NCBI GenBank assembly: GCA_016711205.1
Contig: JADJTM010000002.1
Location: forward strand, 806,001 to 870,000
DNA from: Micropruina sp.
GTDB lineage: Bacteria; Actinomycetota; Actinomycetes; Propionibacteriales; Propionibacteriaceae
DNA: 64,000 nt
Direction of reading: 5' to 3'
The notes under the pieces: generated by a model
What the model saw: only the letters and a program-made list of their open reading frames with translations
The model's database searches: none
Told to the model about the DNA's origin: nothing
Shown here: in pieces, positions 18,641 to 27,226 of the stretch
Position numbering within the stretch: position 1 is the stretch's first letter
Layout of the letters: each line of letters starts with the position of its first letter
Made by a program: the position numbers and the translations under genes

Positions 18641-20401
18641 TCAACTCACCTTGATGCCGAAGATCTTCTGGTCGTACGAGGCGACCACGATCATGTTGTC
18701 GTAGACCGCCACCGACGCCTCGACGTTGGCGCCCAGCGAAATCGTGGTGTGGTCACGTCCGGTAGTGGGATCGAACAGGTGCAGCAGACCGGCCGAATCG
18801 CCGTACACGCCGTACTCGTGGCCATCGGCACCGTGGATCAGCACCGGCGAACTCCACGAGTAGTGCTGCAGGTTGCGCGACCACACCACCTGCCCGGTGC
18901 GCTGGTCGAGCGCCACCATCGTGCCCTCGGACGGTGCGGTGGTCTTGCCCACGTTGAAGAACACCAGGTCGCTCACCTCGCCCTGACCCAGAAGTGGGGT
19001 GGAAAGCAGCCCGCCCTTGACGTGAAAGTCGTAGTAGGCGGGCAGGTCGTACTGCCACACCACCTCGCCGGTCAACCCGTCGATCTTGCGGACGTTGGTC
19101 ACCTGGTCGCGCCGATCCGAACCCCGCCAGCCGACCGAGTTGCCGGTGTAGAGGTACGGGTGGCCGGTGGAGTCGTCCAGCACCGGGGTGGAATCGGCGT
19201 TGTCGCCGGTGGCGCGAGCCCACACCACCTCGAGCGTGCGGGCGTCCCAGCAGATCATCAGGCCGTCGTTGTCGGTGGCCCACATCAGGTTCTTCCACGC
19301 CGCCGCGGAGCTCTCGATGCCGTACTGCCGGCTGATCGGGCTGCGATAGGTCATCTTGGTGAGCTCGGGCTTGACCGACACCGTGCCCGCCTTCGCATCG
19401 AAGGACGCGTTGAGCTTGGCCTTGTAGACGACGCCGTTCTCGCCGGGCTCGATCAGGGTGTCGGAGTAACGGTCGATCAAAGCCGAAGAGTCGAAGGCGG
19501 CCCAGCCGGCCGGATCCTGCCGGTGCGACACCTCGTCGGTTCCGCTGATGCTGCTGACCTGCTTGTTCTTGATCAGGTCGAAGATGCGGTACTCCCACGG
19601 CCCCTTCTCGGTGCCGTTCTCGTTCAGCCCCTGCCCCGCGTACAGCAGCGGATAGCCGCGCGGATCGATGGAGCCGGTGCCCTTGAAGCCCCACGTGCCC
19701 TCGATCTTCGGACGGGTGACCGACCCGTCGGCCAGTGCGAGCCGGTACACGCTGCCGTCGAAGACCGGGTAGATCACCTCGACGAGGTTGTCGTCGTTCA
19801 CCGCAGTGGCGGGCAGCTTCATCGCCTGCTTGGTGGCCTTGGGCCACTTGACCAGCAGCGGCTGGCCGGTCCAGCCCGCCCCCGGAAAGTACGAGCCGTC
19901 GGCGCTGACCGCGCCGATGTCATGGGTCCACGCGATGGTGAGCTTCTTCTCGGTGATCTGCGCGGTGCCGTACGACGGAGCCGAGCGGGTGTTGTTGCCG
20001 CGAAACGTCAGCACCCCCGGGATCTCGGTGTACTGGCTGCCCGAGCCCCAGGCCACCTGCTGCTTCGGGTCGTAGGTGTCGATCGGCCGGCTCGACTGGT
20101 CGTAGATGGTCCAGGTGATGTCTCCGGTCGCCCCCAGCAACGGACGCCCCTGGCTGCCGTCGCCTTGTGCAGTAGGTGGCTGATAGCCGGGCAGGTCGGC
20201 CAGCGCGAGCGCCGCCCGCTTGGTGACCGCGGTGCCCGGCGGCTGCCCCGCGGTCGGACGATCGCCGGTGACGATCGTGTCGCTGCCGGCGCAGGCCGCC
20301 AGCGACACCGACACCGCGATGCCGAGCAACGCCGTGGCAGCCGAGCGCACCCGGCCGGACGGACTGCTGCGCCAGCGCAGCTTCGTGATCACGTAGAACA
20401 C
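18641..20401 (-). CDS. PQQ-like beta-propeller lipoprotein
   Basis: 586-residue secreted lipoprotein. The N-terminus has basic residues, a hydrophobic stretch and a lipobox SLAAC (Cys at about residue 37), so it is anchored outside the membrane. The rest is a repeat-built beta-propeller of the PQQ-enzyme type (WARATGDNADSTPVL, IDGLTGEVVWQYDLPAYYD, VALDQRTGQVVWSRNLQHY). No catalytic PQQ ligands are evident, so a binding or scaffold role is more likely than a dehydrogenase. It is followed by the membrane protein gene in the same operon. Confidence 0.82.
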   Translation of the reverse strand: MFYVITKLRWRSSPSGRVRSAATALLGIAVSVSLAACAGSDTIVTGDRPTAGQPPGTAVTKRAALALADLPGYQPPTAQGDGSQGRPLLGATGDITWTIYDQSSRPIDTYDPKQQVAWGSGSQYTEIPGVLTFRGNNTRSAPSYGTAQITEKKLTIAWTHDIGAVSADGSYFPGAGWTGQPLLVKWPKATKQAMKLPATAVNDDNLVEVIYPVFDGSVYRLALADGSVTRPKIEGTWGFKGTGSIDPRGYPLLYAGQGLNENGTEKGPWEYRIFDLIKNKQVSSISGTDEVSHRQDPAGWAAFDSSALIDRYSDTLIEPGENGVVYKAKLNASFDAKAGTVSVKPELTKMTYRSPISRQYGIESSAAAWKNLMWATDNDGLMICWDARTLEVVWARATGDNADSTPVLDDSTGHPYLYTGNSVGWRGSDRRDQVTNVRKIDGLTGEVVWQYDLPAYYDFHVKGGLLSTPLLGQGEVSDLVFFNVGKTTAPSEGTMVALDQRTGQVVWSRNLQHYSWSSPVLIHGADGHEYGVYGDSAGLLHLFDPTTGRDHTTISLGANVEASVAVYDNMIVVASYDQKIFGIKVS

Positions 20402-20467
20402 CGTAGGGGGCGGGTCGGACAGGATCGTGCGGCTGCGCCGAGTGTCGGCCAGTCGCTGACCGGGGCG

Positions 20468-20758
20468 CTACTTCCAGAGCGTGGCGATACCGAAGGCGGC
20501 GGCCATGCAGCCCATGCCGATCAGCACGTTCCAGCCGCCCAGCTCACTCATGAAGGGGATCAGGTGCCCGGCGATGTAATAGACCACCAGCCACAGCACC
20601 CCGAGCAGGCCGACGGTGATGAATGTGGGCGGCACCCAGCGCCGACTGCCGGGTGCGGCCACCCGGCGCTGACGATCTTTTCGGGCCTCGGCCTTCGCTT
20701 CGGCGGACGCCTGCTTCTTCTTGTCCGCGGCCTGCTTGCGCGTTCTGGACTCCGGCAT
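20468..20758 (-). CDS. crgA: Cell division protein CrgA
   Basis: Small septal membrane protein, 96 residues: a basic N-terminal half (MPESRTRKQAADKKKQASAEAK), then two membrane helices (FITVGLLGVLWLVVYYIAG and WNVLIGMGCMAAAFGIATLW). CrgA interacts with FtsZ, FtsQ and FtsI in mycobacteria and inhibits septation in Streptomyces. An ATG four codons upstream is possible. It is divergent from the DUF881 gene, the same arrangement as crgA and Rv0012 near the mycobacterial origin. Confidence 0.93.
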   Translation of the reverse strand: MPESRTRKQAADKKKQASAEAKAEARKDRQRRVAAPGSRRWVPPTFITVGLLGVLWLVVYYIAGHLIPFMSELGGWNVLIGMGCMAAAFGIATLWK

Positions 20759-20847
20759 GGCGTCAACCATACCGCCCCCGTCCGGAACCGACCCCGTCCC
20801 CCCGTCGTCGGCCGCCTAGACTCATCGTCCATGGACGCAGGCACGGC

Positions 20848-21609
20848 ATGAAGCGCCTGTGGCGGCGTGCCCGCTCGTCGCTGCGCCGGGCGTCCCGTCG
20901 CTCCGGTGAAGTCCGGGTCGCGCGCCGGTTGCTGAGCGTCGCCGTCTGCGTGTTCGCCGGCCTGATGATCGCGACCAGCGCCATCAACGCCGGCGGCACC
21001 GACCTGCGGCCCAACCGCAACACCGATCTGGTCGGGCTGGTGGCGTCGGAGTCCAAGCGCAACAAGGAACTGGCTGAGCGGGTGAACGCGCTGCGCAAAG
21101 ACGTGGACGCGCTGGCCAAGAGCGATGCCGGCGGAGTGTCCGAACAGGAGCTGGCTGAGGCCGCCGCGCACGCGGGGCAGACTCCCGTGCGCGGTCCGGC
21201 GGTCGCGGTGGTGCTGGACGACGCCCCGTCCGGGGTGCATCCGGCCGGGGTGAACGCTGAGTTGCTGGTGGTGCACCAGCAGGACATCCAGTCGGTGGTG
21301 AACGCCCTGTGGTCCGGCGGCGCCGAGGCGATGACCATTCAGGGCCAGCGGGTCACCTCGCGCACCGGCGTGAAATGCGTCGGCAACTCGGTGGTGCTGC
21401 ACGGCGTGCCGTACGCGCCGCCGTACGAGATCATCGCCATCGGTGACCAGGACGCGCTCGAACGGGCCCTCGCCGACTCGTCCGCCCTTCGGGTCTACCG
21501 GCAGTACGTCGCGGCGTACGGCCTGGGCTACGGCCAGCGCCGCGAGGCCGAGGTGACCATGCCCGCCTACCGCGGCAGTCTCGACATCCAAGCCAGACGC
21601 ATCGGCTGA
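20848..21609 (+). CDS. DUF881 family membrane protein
   Basis: 253 residues. A basic N-terminus, one membrane helix (RLLSVAVCVFAGLMIATSAI), a coiled-coil stretch (ESKRNKELAERVNALRKDVDALAK), then the DUF881 domain with RGPAVAVVLDDAP and the ending AYGLGYG. The family sits beside crgA in many actinobacteria and is thought to be linked to division, but its molecular role is unknown. The start ATG 20848 gives the normal N-terminus; the reading frame extends upstream without coding character. Confidence 0.88.
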   Translation: MKRLWRRARSSLRRASRRSGEVRVARRLLSVAVCVFAGLMIATSAINAGGTDLRPNRNTDLVGLVASESKRNKELAERVNALRKDVDALAKSDAGGVSEQELAEAAAHAGQTPVRGPAVAVVLDDAPSGVHPAGVNAELLVVHQQDIQSVVNALWSGGAEAMTIQGQRVTSRTGVKCVGNSVVLHGVPYAPPYEIIAIGDQDALERALADSSALRVYRQYVAAYGLGYGQRREAEVTMPAYRGSLDIQARRIG

Positions 21610-21631
21610 GCCCCGTCCCCGATCAGGAACA

Positions 21632-22273
21632 ATGGCAGCCATGGCGCGCATTCTGGTGATCGACAACTACGACTCGTTCGTCTACAACCTCGTGCAGTAC
21701 CTGGCCCAACTGGGCGCCGAGGTTGAGGTGTGGCGCAATGACGACGAGCGGTTCGCCGCCGACGACTGGGCCGACGGCTACGACGGCGTGCTCATTTCGC
21801 CGGGGCCGGGCACGCCCGAAGCGGCCGGGGTGTGCATCGACGTCGTGCGATCCCACGGTGGACGCCTGCCCATCTTCGGCGTCTGTCTCGGGCTGCAGTC
21901 CATCGCTGTCGCCTACGGCGGTGTGGTCAACCGGGCACCGGAACTGCTGCACGGCAAGACGTCCGCGGTGACCCACGACGGCACCGGGGTGTTCGCCGGC
22001 CTGCCCAGCCCGCTGACCACCACCCGGTACCACTCGCTGGCGCTCGACCCCGCCACGGTGCCGGACGTGCTGCGGGTCACCGCGCAGACCGAATCCGGGG
22101 TGATCATGGCGGTGCGGCACCGCAGCCTGCCGGTGGAATCGGTGCAGTTCCATCCCGAGTCGGTGCTCACCGAGGGTGGCTACCAGCTGCTGGCCAACTG
22201 GCTGGCCGAATGCGGCGACGCCGGCGCACCCGCGCGGGCGGTGGGGCTCACCCCGCTGATGGCACTGCGCTGA
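21632..22273 (+). CDS. pabA: Glutamine amidotransferase subunit of aminodeoxychorismate/anthranilate synthase
   Basis: Class I amidotransferase, 213 residues, which supplies ammonia from glutamine to a chorismate-using partner. Visible motifs are ILVIDNYDSFVYNL, ISPGPGTPEAAG, the nucleophile in FGVCLGLQS and the HxE pair in VQFHPESV. It follows the DUF881 gene by 22 bases. The matching mycobacterial gene is called trpG/pabA; whether it serves folate or tryptophan synthesis (or both) cannot be told here because no synthase large subunit is nearby. Confidence 0.92.
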   Translation: MAAMARILVIDNYDSFVYNLVQYLAQLGAEVEVWRNDDERFAADDWADGYDGVLISPGPGTPEAAGVCIDVVRSHGGRLPIFGVCLGLQSIAVAYGGVVNRAPELLHGKTSAVTHDGTGVFAGLPSPLTTTRYHSLALDPATVPDVLRVTAQTESGVIMAVRHRSLPVESVQFHPESVLTEGGYQLLANWLAECGDAGAPARAVGLTPLMALR

Positions 22274-22439
22274 GGGTGCCTGCAGCCCGCCAACGGGCCG
22301 GGCCGTCGTCCATGCGACGCGGCTGCGCGGCGTCCGCGTTCTACGCAACGGTGCACGTTGTCGCCTTCGGTCCACGCTGTCGCGATATAACACGAAAGCA
22401 TGCACCGACACTGACAACAGGTACCGATGCGGAGAACGG

Positions 22440-24233
22440 CTACGGGGTCTCGGTCGGGTCCGGATCCTCGGTTTCGGTGTCGGTCGGCGTCGGCGAGGGG
22501 GACGGGCTGGGTATCGCCTTGGCCAGCGTCAACGTGATCGTCTGGCTGCGCTTGATCTGCTCGCCGGCCGCCGGGTTCTGCTGAAACACCCGGCCGGGGG
22601 CAAGTTCCGCGGTTTCGGCCTCGTTGAACTTGACGGTGAACCCACTTCGGTCGGCCTGGGCCTGCGCAGCGGACTTCGTCAGACCGTAGAAGTTGGGGAC
22701 GGTGCCGCTGCCGGGGGCATACGTGAGGGTGATCGGGGTGTCCAGGGCCACCGTCGCGCCGGCCGAGGGCTCCACGCTGAGCACCGAGTTGGCCTTCGCG
22801 GTGGACGATTCGTCCACCGCATCTTCCACTTTGGTGAAGCCCAGGTCGGCCAGCACCTTCTTGGCGTCGCTGAGCGACTGGCCGATCAGGTTGGCCGGAA
22901 TGGTGGCCTTCTTCGGCCCCGTGTTGATCTCGATGGTCACGGTCGAGCCGACGGCGACCTTCACGCCGCCGATCGGGTTCTGCTTGATGACCCGGTTCAG
23001 GCTCGCGTCGTCAGCACCGCTCACGGTTCTCACCACCACGGTCAGCTTGGCGTCCGCGATCGCCCGTTCGGCGGCGTCCTGACGCATATCGAAAACGTTC
23101 GGCACGGCGATCGTCTCGGTTCGGGCGTCCGGGTTGAAGAGCAGGTAGGCGCCGTAGCCGACACCGATCACCAGCAGGAAGGCGACGATCCCCCAGATCC
23201 AGGCGCCCTTGCGCCGGGGTTGCTCGACCGCGCGTTGCGGCACCGTTCCGGTGTCGGTGTCGGTGTCGGTGTCGGTGAGTTCGGCGGCACTGGTCGGCGT
23301 CGGATCGACGGTGGTGGGCAGCACCCGGGTCGGATCGACGGCGCCCACCGGCACCGCAGCGACCGGGGCGGTCGCTTTGACCGCGTGTCCGGCCAGCAGC
23401 CGGTTGATGTCGTCGCGCATGTCGGACGCCGTCTGGTAGCGCTGGGCGGGATCCTTGGCCAGGGCCTTGAGCACGATCGCGTCCATGCTGGCGGTGACCA
23501 GCGGGTCGAGCTGGCTGGGCGGTACCGGCGCCTCGCGCACGTGCTGATAGGCGACCGATACCGGCGAGTCGCCGCGGAACGGCGGCTGCGCGACCAGCAG
23601 TTCGTACAGCAGACAGCCGGCGGAATAGATGTCGGAGCGGGAGTCGACCTTCTCACCGCGGGCCTGCTCGGGCGACAGGTACTGGGCGGTGCCGATCACG
23701 GCCGCGGTCTGGGTCATCGTGGCCGAGGTGTCGGCGACGGCGCGGGCGATGCCGAAATCCATCACCTTGACCCGGCCGGAGTTCGTCAGCATCACGTTGG
23801 CCGGCTTGATGTCGCGGTGAATGATGCCGGCCCGGTGCGAGTACGCCAGGGCGTCCAGCACGCCGGCGGTGAACTCGAGCGCCCGGTCGGGCAGAATCTT
23901 GCGCCCGTCGCGCAGCAGTTCGCGCAGCGTGTGGCCCTCGACCAGCTCCATCACGATGAAGGGTATGGACACCCCAGAAGCGGGGTCCTTCTCTTCGCCG
24001 GTGTCGTACACGGCCACGATGTTGGGGTGGTTCAGCCCGGCGGAGGCCTGCGCCTCGCGGCGGAAGCGGGCCTGAAAGACGGGGTCGCCGGCCAGGTCGA
24101 CGCGCAGCAGCTTGACGGCCACCTGCCTGCCCAGCCGGGTGTCGCGGGCGCGCCTGACCTCGGCCATGCCGCCGCGGCCCAGCGGACTACCCACCTCGTA
24201 GCGTCCGCCGAGCACCCTCGGTTCGTCGACCAT
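22440..24233 (-). CDS. pknB: Serine/threonine protein kinase with PASTA repeats
   Basis: Transmembrane Hanks-type kinase, 597 residues. The kinase domain (about 1-275) has LGRGGMAEV, the VAVKLL lysine, HRDIKPANVML, DFGIARA and the activation segment TSATMTQTAAVIGTAQYLSPEQA. A juxtamembrane linker and one helix (IWGIVAFLLVIGVGYGAYLLF) follow, then three extracellular PASTA domains that bind peptidoglycan fragments. The tail is Pro/Thr-rich. ATG 24233 is supported by AAAGGGG upstream. It is the last gene of the fhaA-to-pknB operon; its relative pknA, normally between pknB and pbpA, is missing. Confidence 0.95.
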   Translation of the reverse strand: MVDEPRVLGGRYEVGSPLGRGGMAEVRRARDTRLGRQVAVKLLRVDLAGDPVFQARFRREAQASAGLNHPNIVAVYDTGEEKDPASGVSIPFIVMELVEGHTLRELLRDGRKILPDRALEFTAGVLDALAYSHRAGIIHRDIKPANVMLTNSGRVKVMDFGIARAVADTSATMTQTAAVIGTAQYLSPEQARGEKVDSRSDIYSAGCLLYELLVAQPPFRGDSPVSVAYQHVREAPVPPSQLDPLVTASMDAIVLKALAKDPAQRYQTASDMRDDINRLLAGHAVKATAPVAAVPVGAVDPTRVLPTTVDPTPTSAAELTDTDTDTDTGTVPQRAVEQPRRKGAWIWGIVAFLLVIGVGYGAYLLFNPDARTETIAVPNVFDMRQDAAERAIADAKLTVVVRTVSGADDASLNRVIKQNPIGGVKVAVGSTVTIEINTGPKKATIPANLIGQSLSDAKKVLADLGFTKVEDAVDESSTAKANSVLSVEPSAGATVALDTPITLTYAPGSGTVPNFYGLTKSAAQAQADRSGFTVKFNEAETAELAPGRVFQQNPAAGEQIKRSQTITLTLAKAIPSPSPSPTPTDTETEDPDPTETP

Positions 24234-24279
24234 CAGTGCGTCCCCTTTTCGTCGATCGGGGTCCATTGTTGCCGACCCA

Positions 24280-25627
24280 TCATCGCAGGGCCTCGATCAC
24301 GGCCTTCGCGATGGGTGCGGCCACCCGTCCGCCGGCCACGTCGGTGGCCTCCATCTCGGCGTCCTGGACGAAGACGCACAGCGCCACCTCGGGGTCGTCC
24401 GCCCAGGCGATGAACCAGGCATAGGGGGTGCGGACGTTGTCTGAGTTCGCGGTTCCGGTCTTGCCGCCGACCGTGACGCCGGCGATCTGGGCCCGCCAGC
24501 CGGTGCCGTTCTCGACGACACCCACCATCATCTGGCGCAGCTTGGCGGCGTTGGCCGCGCTGTTGGCCAGGCTGAGCTGTGCCGGACGGGTCTGGCTCAG
24601 CAACTGCAGGTCGGCCGAACGCACCGACTCGACCAGGTAGGGCTGCATCACGATGCCGTCGTTGCGGACGGCCGCCGCCACCATCGCCATCTGCAGCGGC
24701 GTGGCCGCCACGTCGTAGCCGCCGATCGAGGCCAGGCCGGTCTGGGGGGTGTCGATCTCGTCGGGGAACCGGCTGGCCACCGACGGGATGTCGGTGAGCG
24801 GCTTGGTGCCGAAGCCGAACTTCTCTGACTGCTCGCGCAGGGCGTCCGCACCCAGCTTGACGCCGAGCCGCGCGAACGCGGAGTTGCACGACACCTCGAG
24901 GGCACGCTTCAGGGTCTGGCTGCTGCCGCAGGTGCTGGTGATCGTGGTGTTGGTGCCCGGCAGCCGGTAGGAGGAGGTGTCGAGCACGCTGTCGGGCTCA
25001 TAGCCCGCCTCCAGCGCCGCGGCCGACACGACCACCTTGAAGGTCGAGCCGGGCGGAAAGATCTCGCGCGCCGCCCGGTTCGCCATCGGCTTGTTCTTGT
25101 CGGTGGTCAGCTTCGCCCACGATGCGCGGGCGTCGCTGAGCTGGTGGGTGGCCAGATTGTTGGGATCGAAGCTGGGCGAGGTGACCATGGCCAGGATCGC
25201 GCCGGTGCTGGGGTTGACCGCCACCACGGCGCCCTTCTTGGAGCCGAGTGCGTCCGCGGCCGCCTTCTGCGCCTTCGCGTTCAGCGTGGTCTGCACGCTG
25301 GCGCCGCGCGGGGTGCTGCCGGTGGCCAGGTCGATCAGCCGGTTGACGAACAACGAGTCGTCGCTGCCGGAGAGTTGCGCGCCGTAGGTCTGTGTAGCGG
25401 CGCTGGAACTTGAACTGGTCCTTGCTGGCCACCGTCTGGGCGATCGCGGTGTTGCCGACCAGGATCGCGCCCCGGTCCTGAGCGAAGGCGGCGTCGGTGA
25501 CCCGGCGGTTCTGCGGGTTCGCGTTGAGCGAATCCTGCCGGACGAGGTAGCTGACGCACACGTTGAGCAGCAGCACGAGGGTCATCAGCATCGCCACGAA
25601 GGCGACCCGGCGGATCGGACGGTTCAC
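24280..25627 (-). pseudogene. pbpA: Penicillin-binding protein A, interrupted by an out-of-frame deletion
   Basis: Class B penicillin-binding protein (transpeptidase). The N-terminal piece (GTG 25627; NRPIRRVAFVAMLMTLVLLLNVCVSYLVR, then FQRRYTD) and the C-terminal piece (YGAQLSGSDDSLFVNRL onward) lie in different frames that meet near 25385. The C-terminal part has the transpeptidase motifs STFK (in PPGSTFKVVVSAA), SCN (EVSCNSAFARLG) and KTG (VGGKTGTAN). About 25 conserved residues usually present between these pieces are absent, so this is a deletion plus frameshift, not just one miscalled base. GTG has AGGGAGG upstream and overlaps the rodA stop by four bases. Confidence 0.85.
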
Positions 25628-27225
25628 GGCAACCTCCCTTGCGGGTTGGTGTCGTCGGGGTTCCAGCCGGTGGCGTGACCCTGCGGGATGGCCTGGGTCG
25701 GCTCGTCCGGGGTGCCGCTGAGCGGCACGGCCACCGTGGGCTCGGCCTCGGGGGTGCCGGACGAATCGATGGCCTGCGTCGGCTCGTCCGCGGTGACCGG
25801 TGTGCTGGTTGGGCTCGCCGCGGGTGCCGGACGGGGCGACACCGCCGAACTGGGACGGGCCGGCACGGTGATCAACTGCGTGGTGTCGAGGGCCAACGAC
25901 TGCTGCGGCTCCGCACTCGGCGCGAGCGGACGGCGCACCTGGTGGGTGAGCACCATCAGCAGCGCGAGCAGCACATAGTTCGTCACCAGCGACGAGCCGC
26001 CCTGCGACACGAAGGGGGTGGTCAGGCCGGTCAGCGGCAGCAGCCGGGTGACGCCGCCGATGATCGCGAACACCTGCAGCGCGAACACGAACGACAACCC
26101 GGCCGCCAGCAGCTTGCTGAACGGGTCCTTCGCGGTCAGCGAGGCGCGCAGGCCGCGCATCACGATCACCCCGTACAGCACGATGATCGCCATCAGGCCG
26201 GCGACCCCGACCTCTTCGCCGAGCGCGGCCGCGATGAAGTCGTTCTTGGCCAGCGGGGTCAGGTTGGGCCGGCCGAGCCCCCAGCCGGTGCCGAACAGGC
26301 CGCCCCAGGCCATGCCGAACTGGCCCTGGATGATCTGGTAGTTGTTGTCCCATTTCGCGAACGGGTCGAGCCAGGCCGACACCCGGGTCTGCACGTGGCC
26401 GTAGTAGCGCCAGCCCAGAAACGCCCCGCCGACGAACAGCAGGGTGCCCAGAATCGGCCAGCTTGGCCGTTCGGTGGCGACGTACAGCATCATCACGAAC
26501 AGGCCGAAGAACAGCAGCGAGGTGCCCAGGTCCTTCTGGTAGATCAACACCGCCAGGCTGGCCAGCCACATGATCGTGATCGGCCCCAGATCACGGGCCC
26601 GCGGCAGGTCGATGCCCAGGACGCGGGCGCCGGCCAGCGCGAGCACGTCCTTCTTCTCGACCAGATAGGACGCGAACGCGATGGCCAGCACGATCTTGGC
26701 AAGCTCGGCGGGCTGAAAACTGTAACTGCCGATCCTGATCCAGATTCTGGCGCCGAAGTTCTCATGACCCAGCCCGGGCACCAACGGCAGCATCAGGATC
26801 AGCAGGCCGGCCAGAAAGCTCAGGTAGGGAAACCGTTGCAGGACGCGGTGGTCACGCAGCAGCAGCAGCACGACGATGAACCCGGCGACCGAGATCGCCG
26901 TCCAGACCAGCTGCAGTTCGGCCGAGCGCATCACCGGGTTCGTGCCCTGATCGAGCCGGTAGATCATCGCCAGGCCGAGACCGTTGAGCAGGTAGACCAG
27001 CGGAAACAGCAGCGGGTCGGCGTAGGGGATGCGCCAGCGGATCACCGCGTGCGCGATCAGGCCGATGCCGACGTAGCCGGCGACGCCCCACCACCACTGC
27101 TCGGGCAGCTGGCCGTACAGGTTGAGGTTGGTCAGCACGAACGCACCGGTGACCAGGCCCATGGCCAGGACGAGCATCACCAGTTCGACCCCGCGCCGTT
27201 TGCGAAAGACGACGACTTCGCTCAT
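25624..27225 (-). CDS. rodA: FtsW/RodA/SpoVE-family peptidoglycan glycosyltransferase
   Basis: SEDS glycosyltransferase that polymerises lipid II, acting with a class B penicillin-binding protein; 533 residues with about 12 membrane helices. Conserved segments include FLAGLLILMLPLVPGLG, SYSFQPAELAKIVLAIAFASYLV and GLTTPFVSQGGSSLVTNYVLLALL. A cytoplasmic tail of about 90 residues is Pro/Thr-rich and holds DEPTQAI twice. The stop overlaps the pbpA start (GTGA). It starts one base after the pstP stop (TGA-C-ATG), so translation is coupled through the operon. Confidence 0.95.
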   Translation of the reverse strand: MSEVVVFRKRRGVELVMLVLAMGLVTGAFVLTNLNLYGQLPEQWWWGVAGYVGIGLIAHAVIRWRIPYADPLLFPLVYLLNGLGLAMIYRLDQGTNPVMRSAELQLVWTAISVAGFIVVLLLLRDHRVLQRFPYLSFLAGLLILMLPLVPGLGHENFGARIWIRIGSYSFQPAELAKIVLAIAFASYLVEKKDVLALAGARVLGIDLPRARDLGPITIMWLASLAVLIYQKDLGTSLLFFGLFVMMLYVATERPSWPILGTLLFVGGAFLGWRYYGHVQTRVSAWLDPFAKWDNNYQIIQGQFGMAWGGLFGTGWGLGRPNLTPLAKNDFIAAALGEEVGVAGLMAIIVLYGVIVMRGLRASLTAKDPFSKLLAAGLSFVFALQVFAIIGGVTRLLPLTGLTTPFVSQGGSSLVTNYVLLALLMVLTHQVRRPLAPSAEPQQSLALDTTQLITVPARPSSAVSPRPAPAASPTSTPVTADEPTQAIDSSGTPEAEPTVAVPLSGTPDEPTQAIPQGHATGWNPDDTNPQGRLP

Positions 27226-27226
27226 G

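Noticed and set aside
22274..22439. Small gene between pabA and pknB
   Set aside because: The 166-base gap has short open frames without ribosome sites or family resemblance; a convergent intergenic region is the simpler reading.
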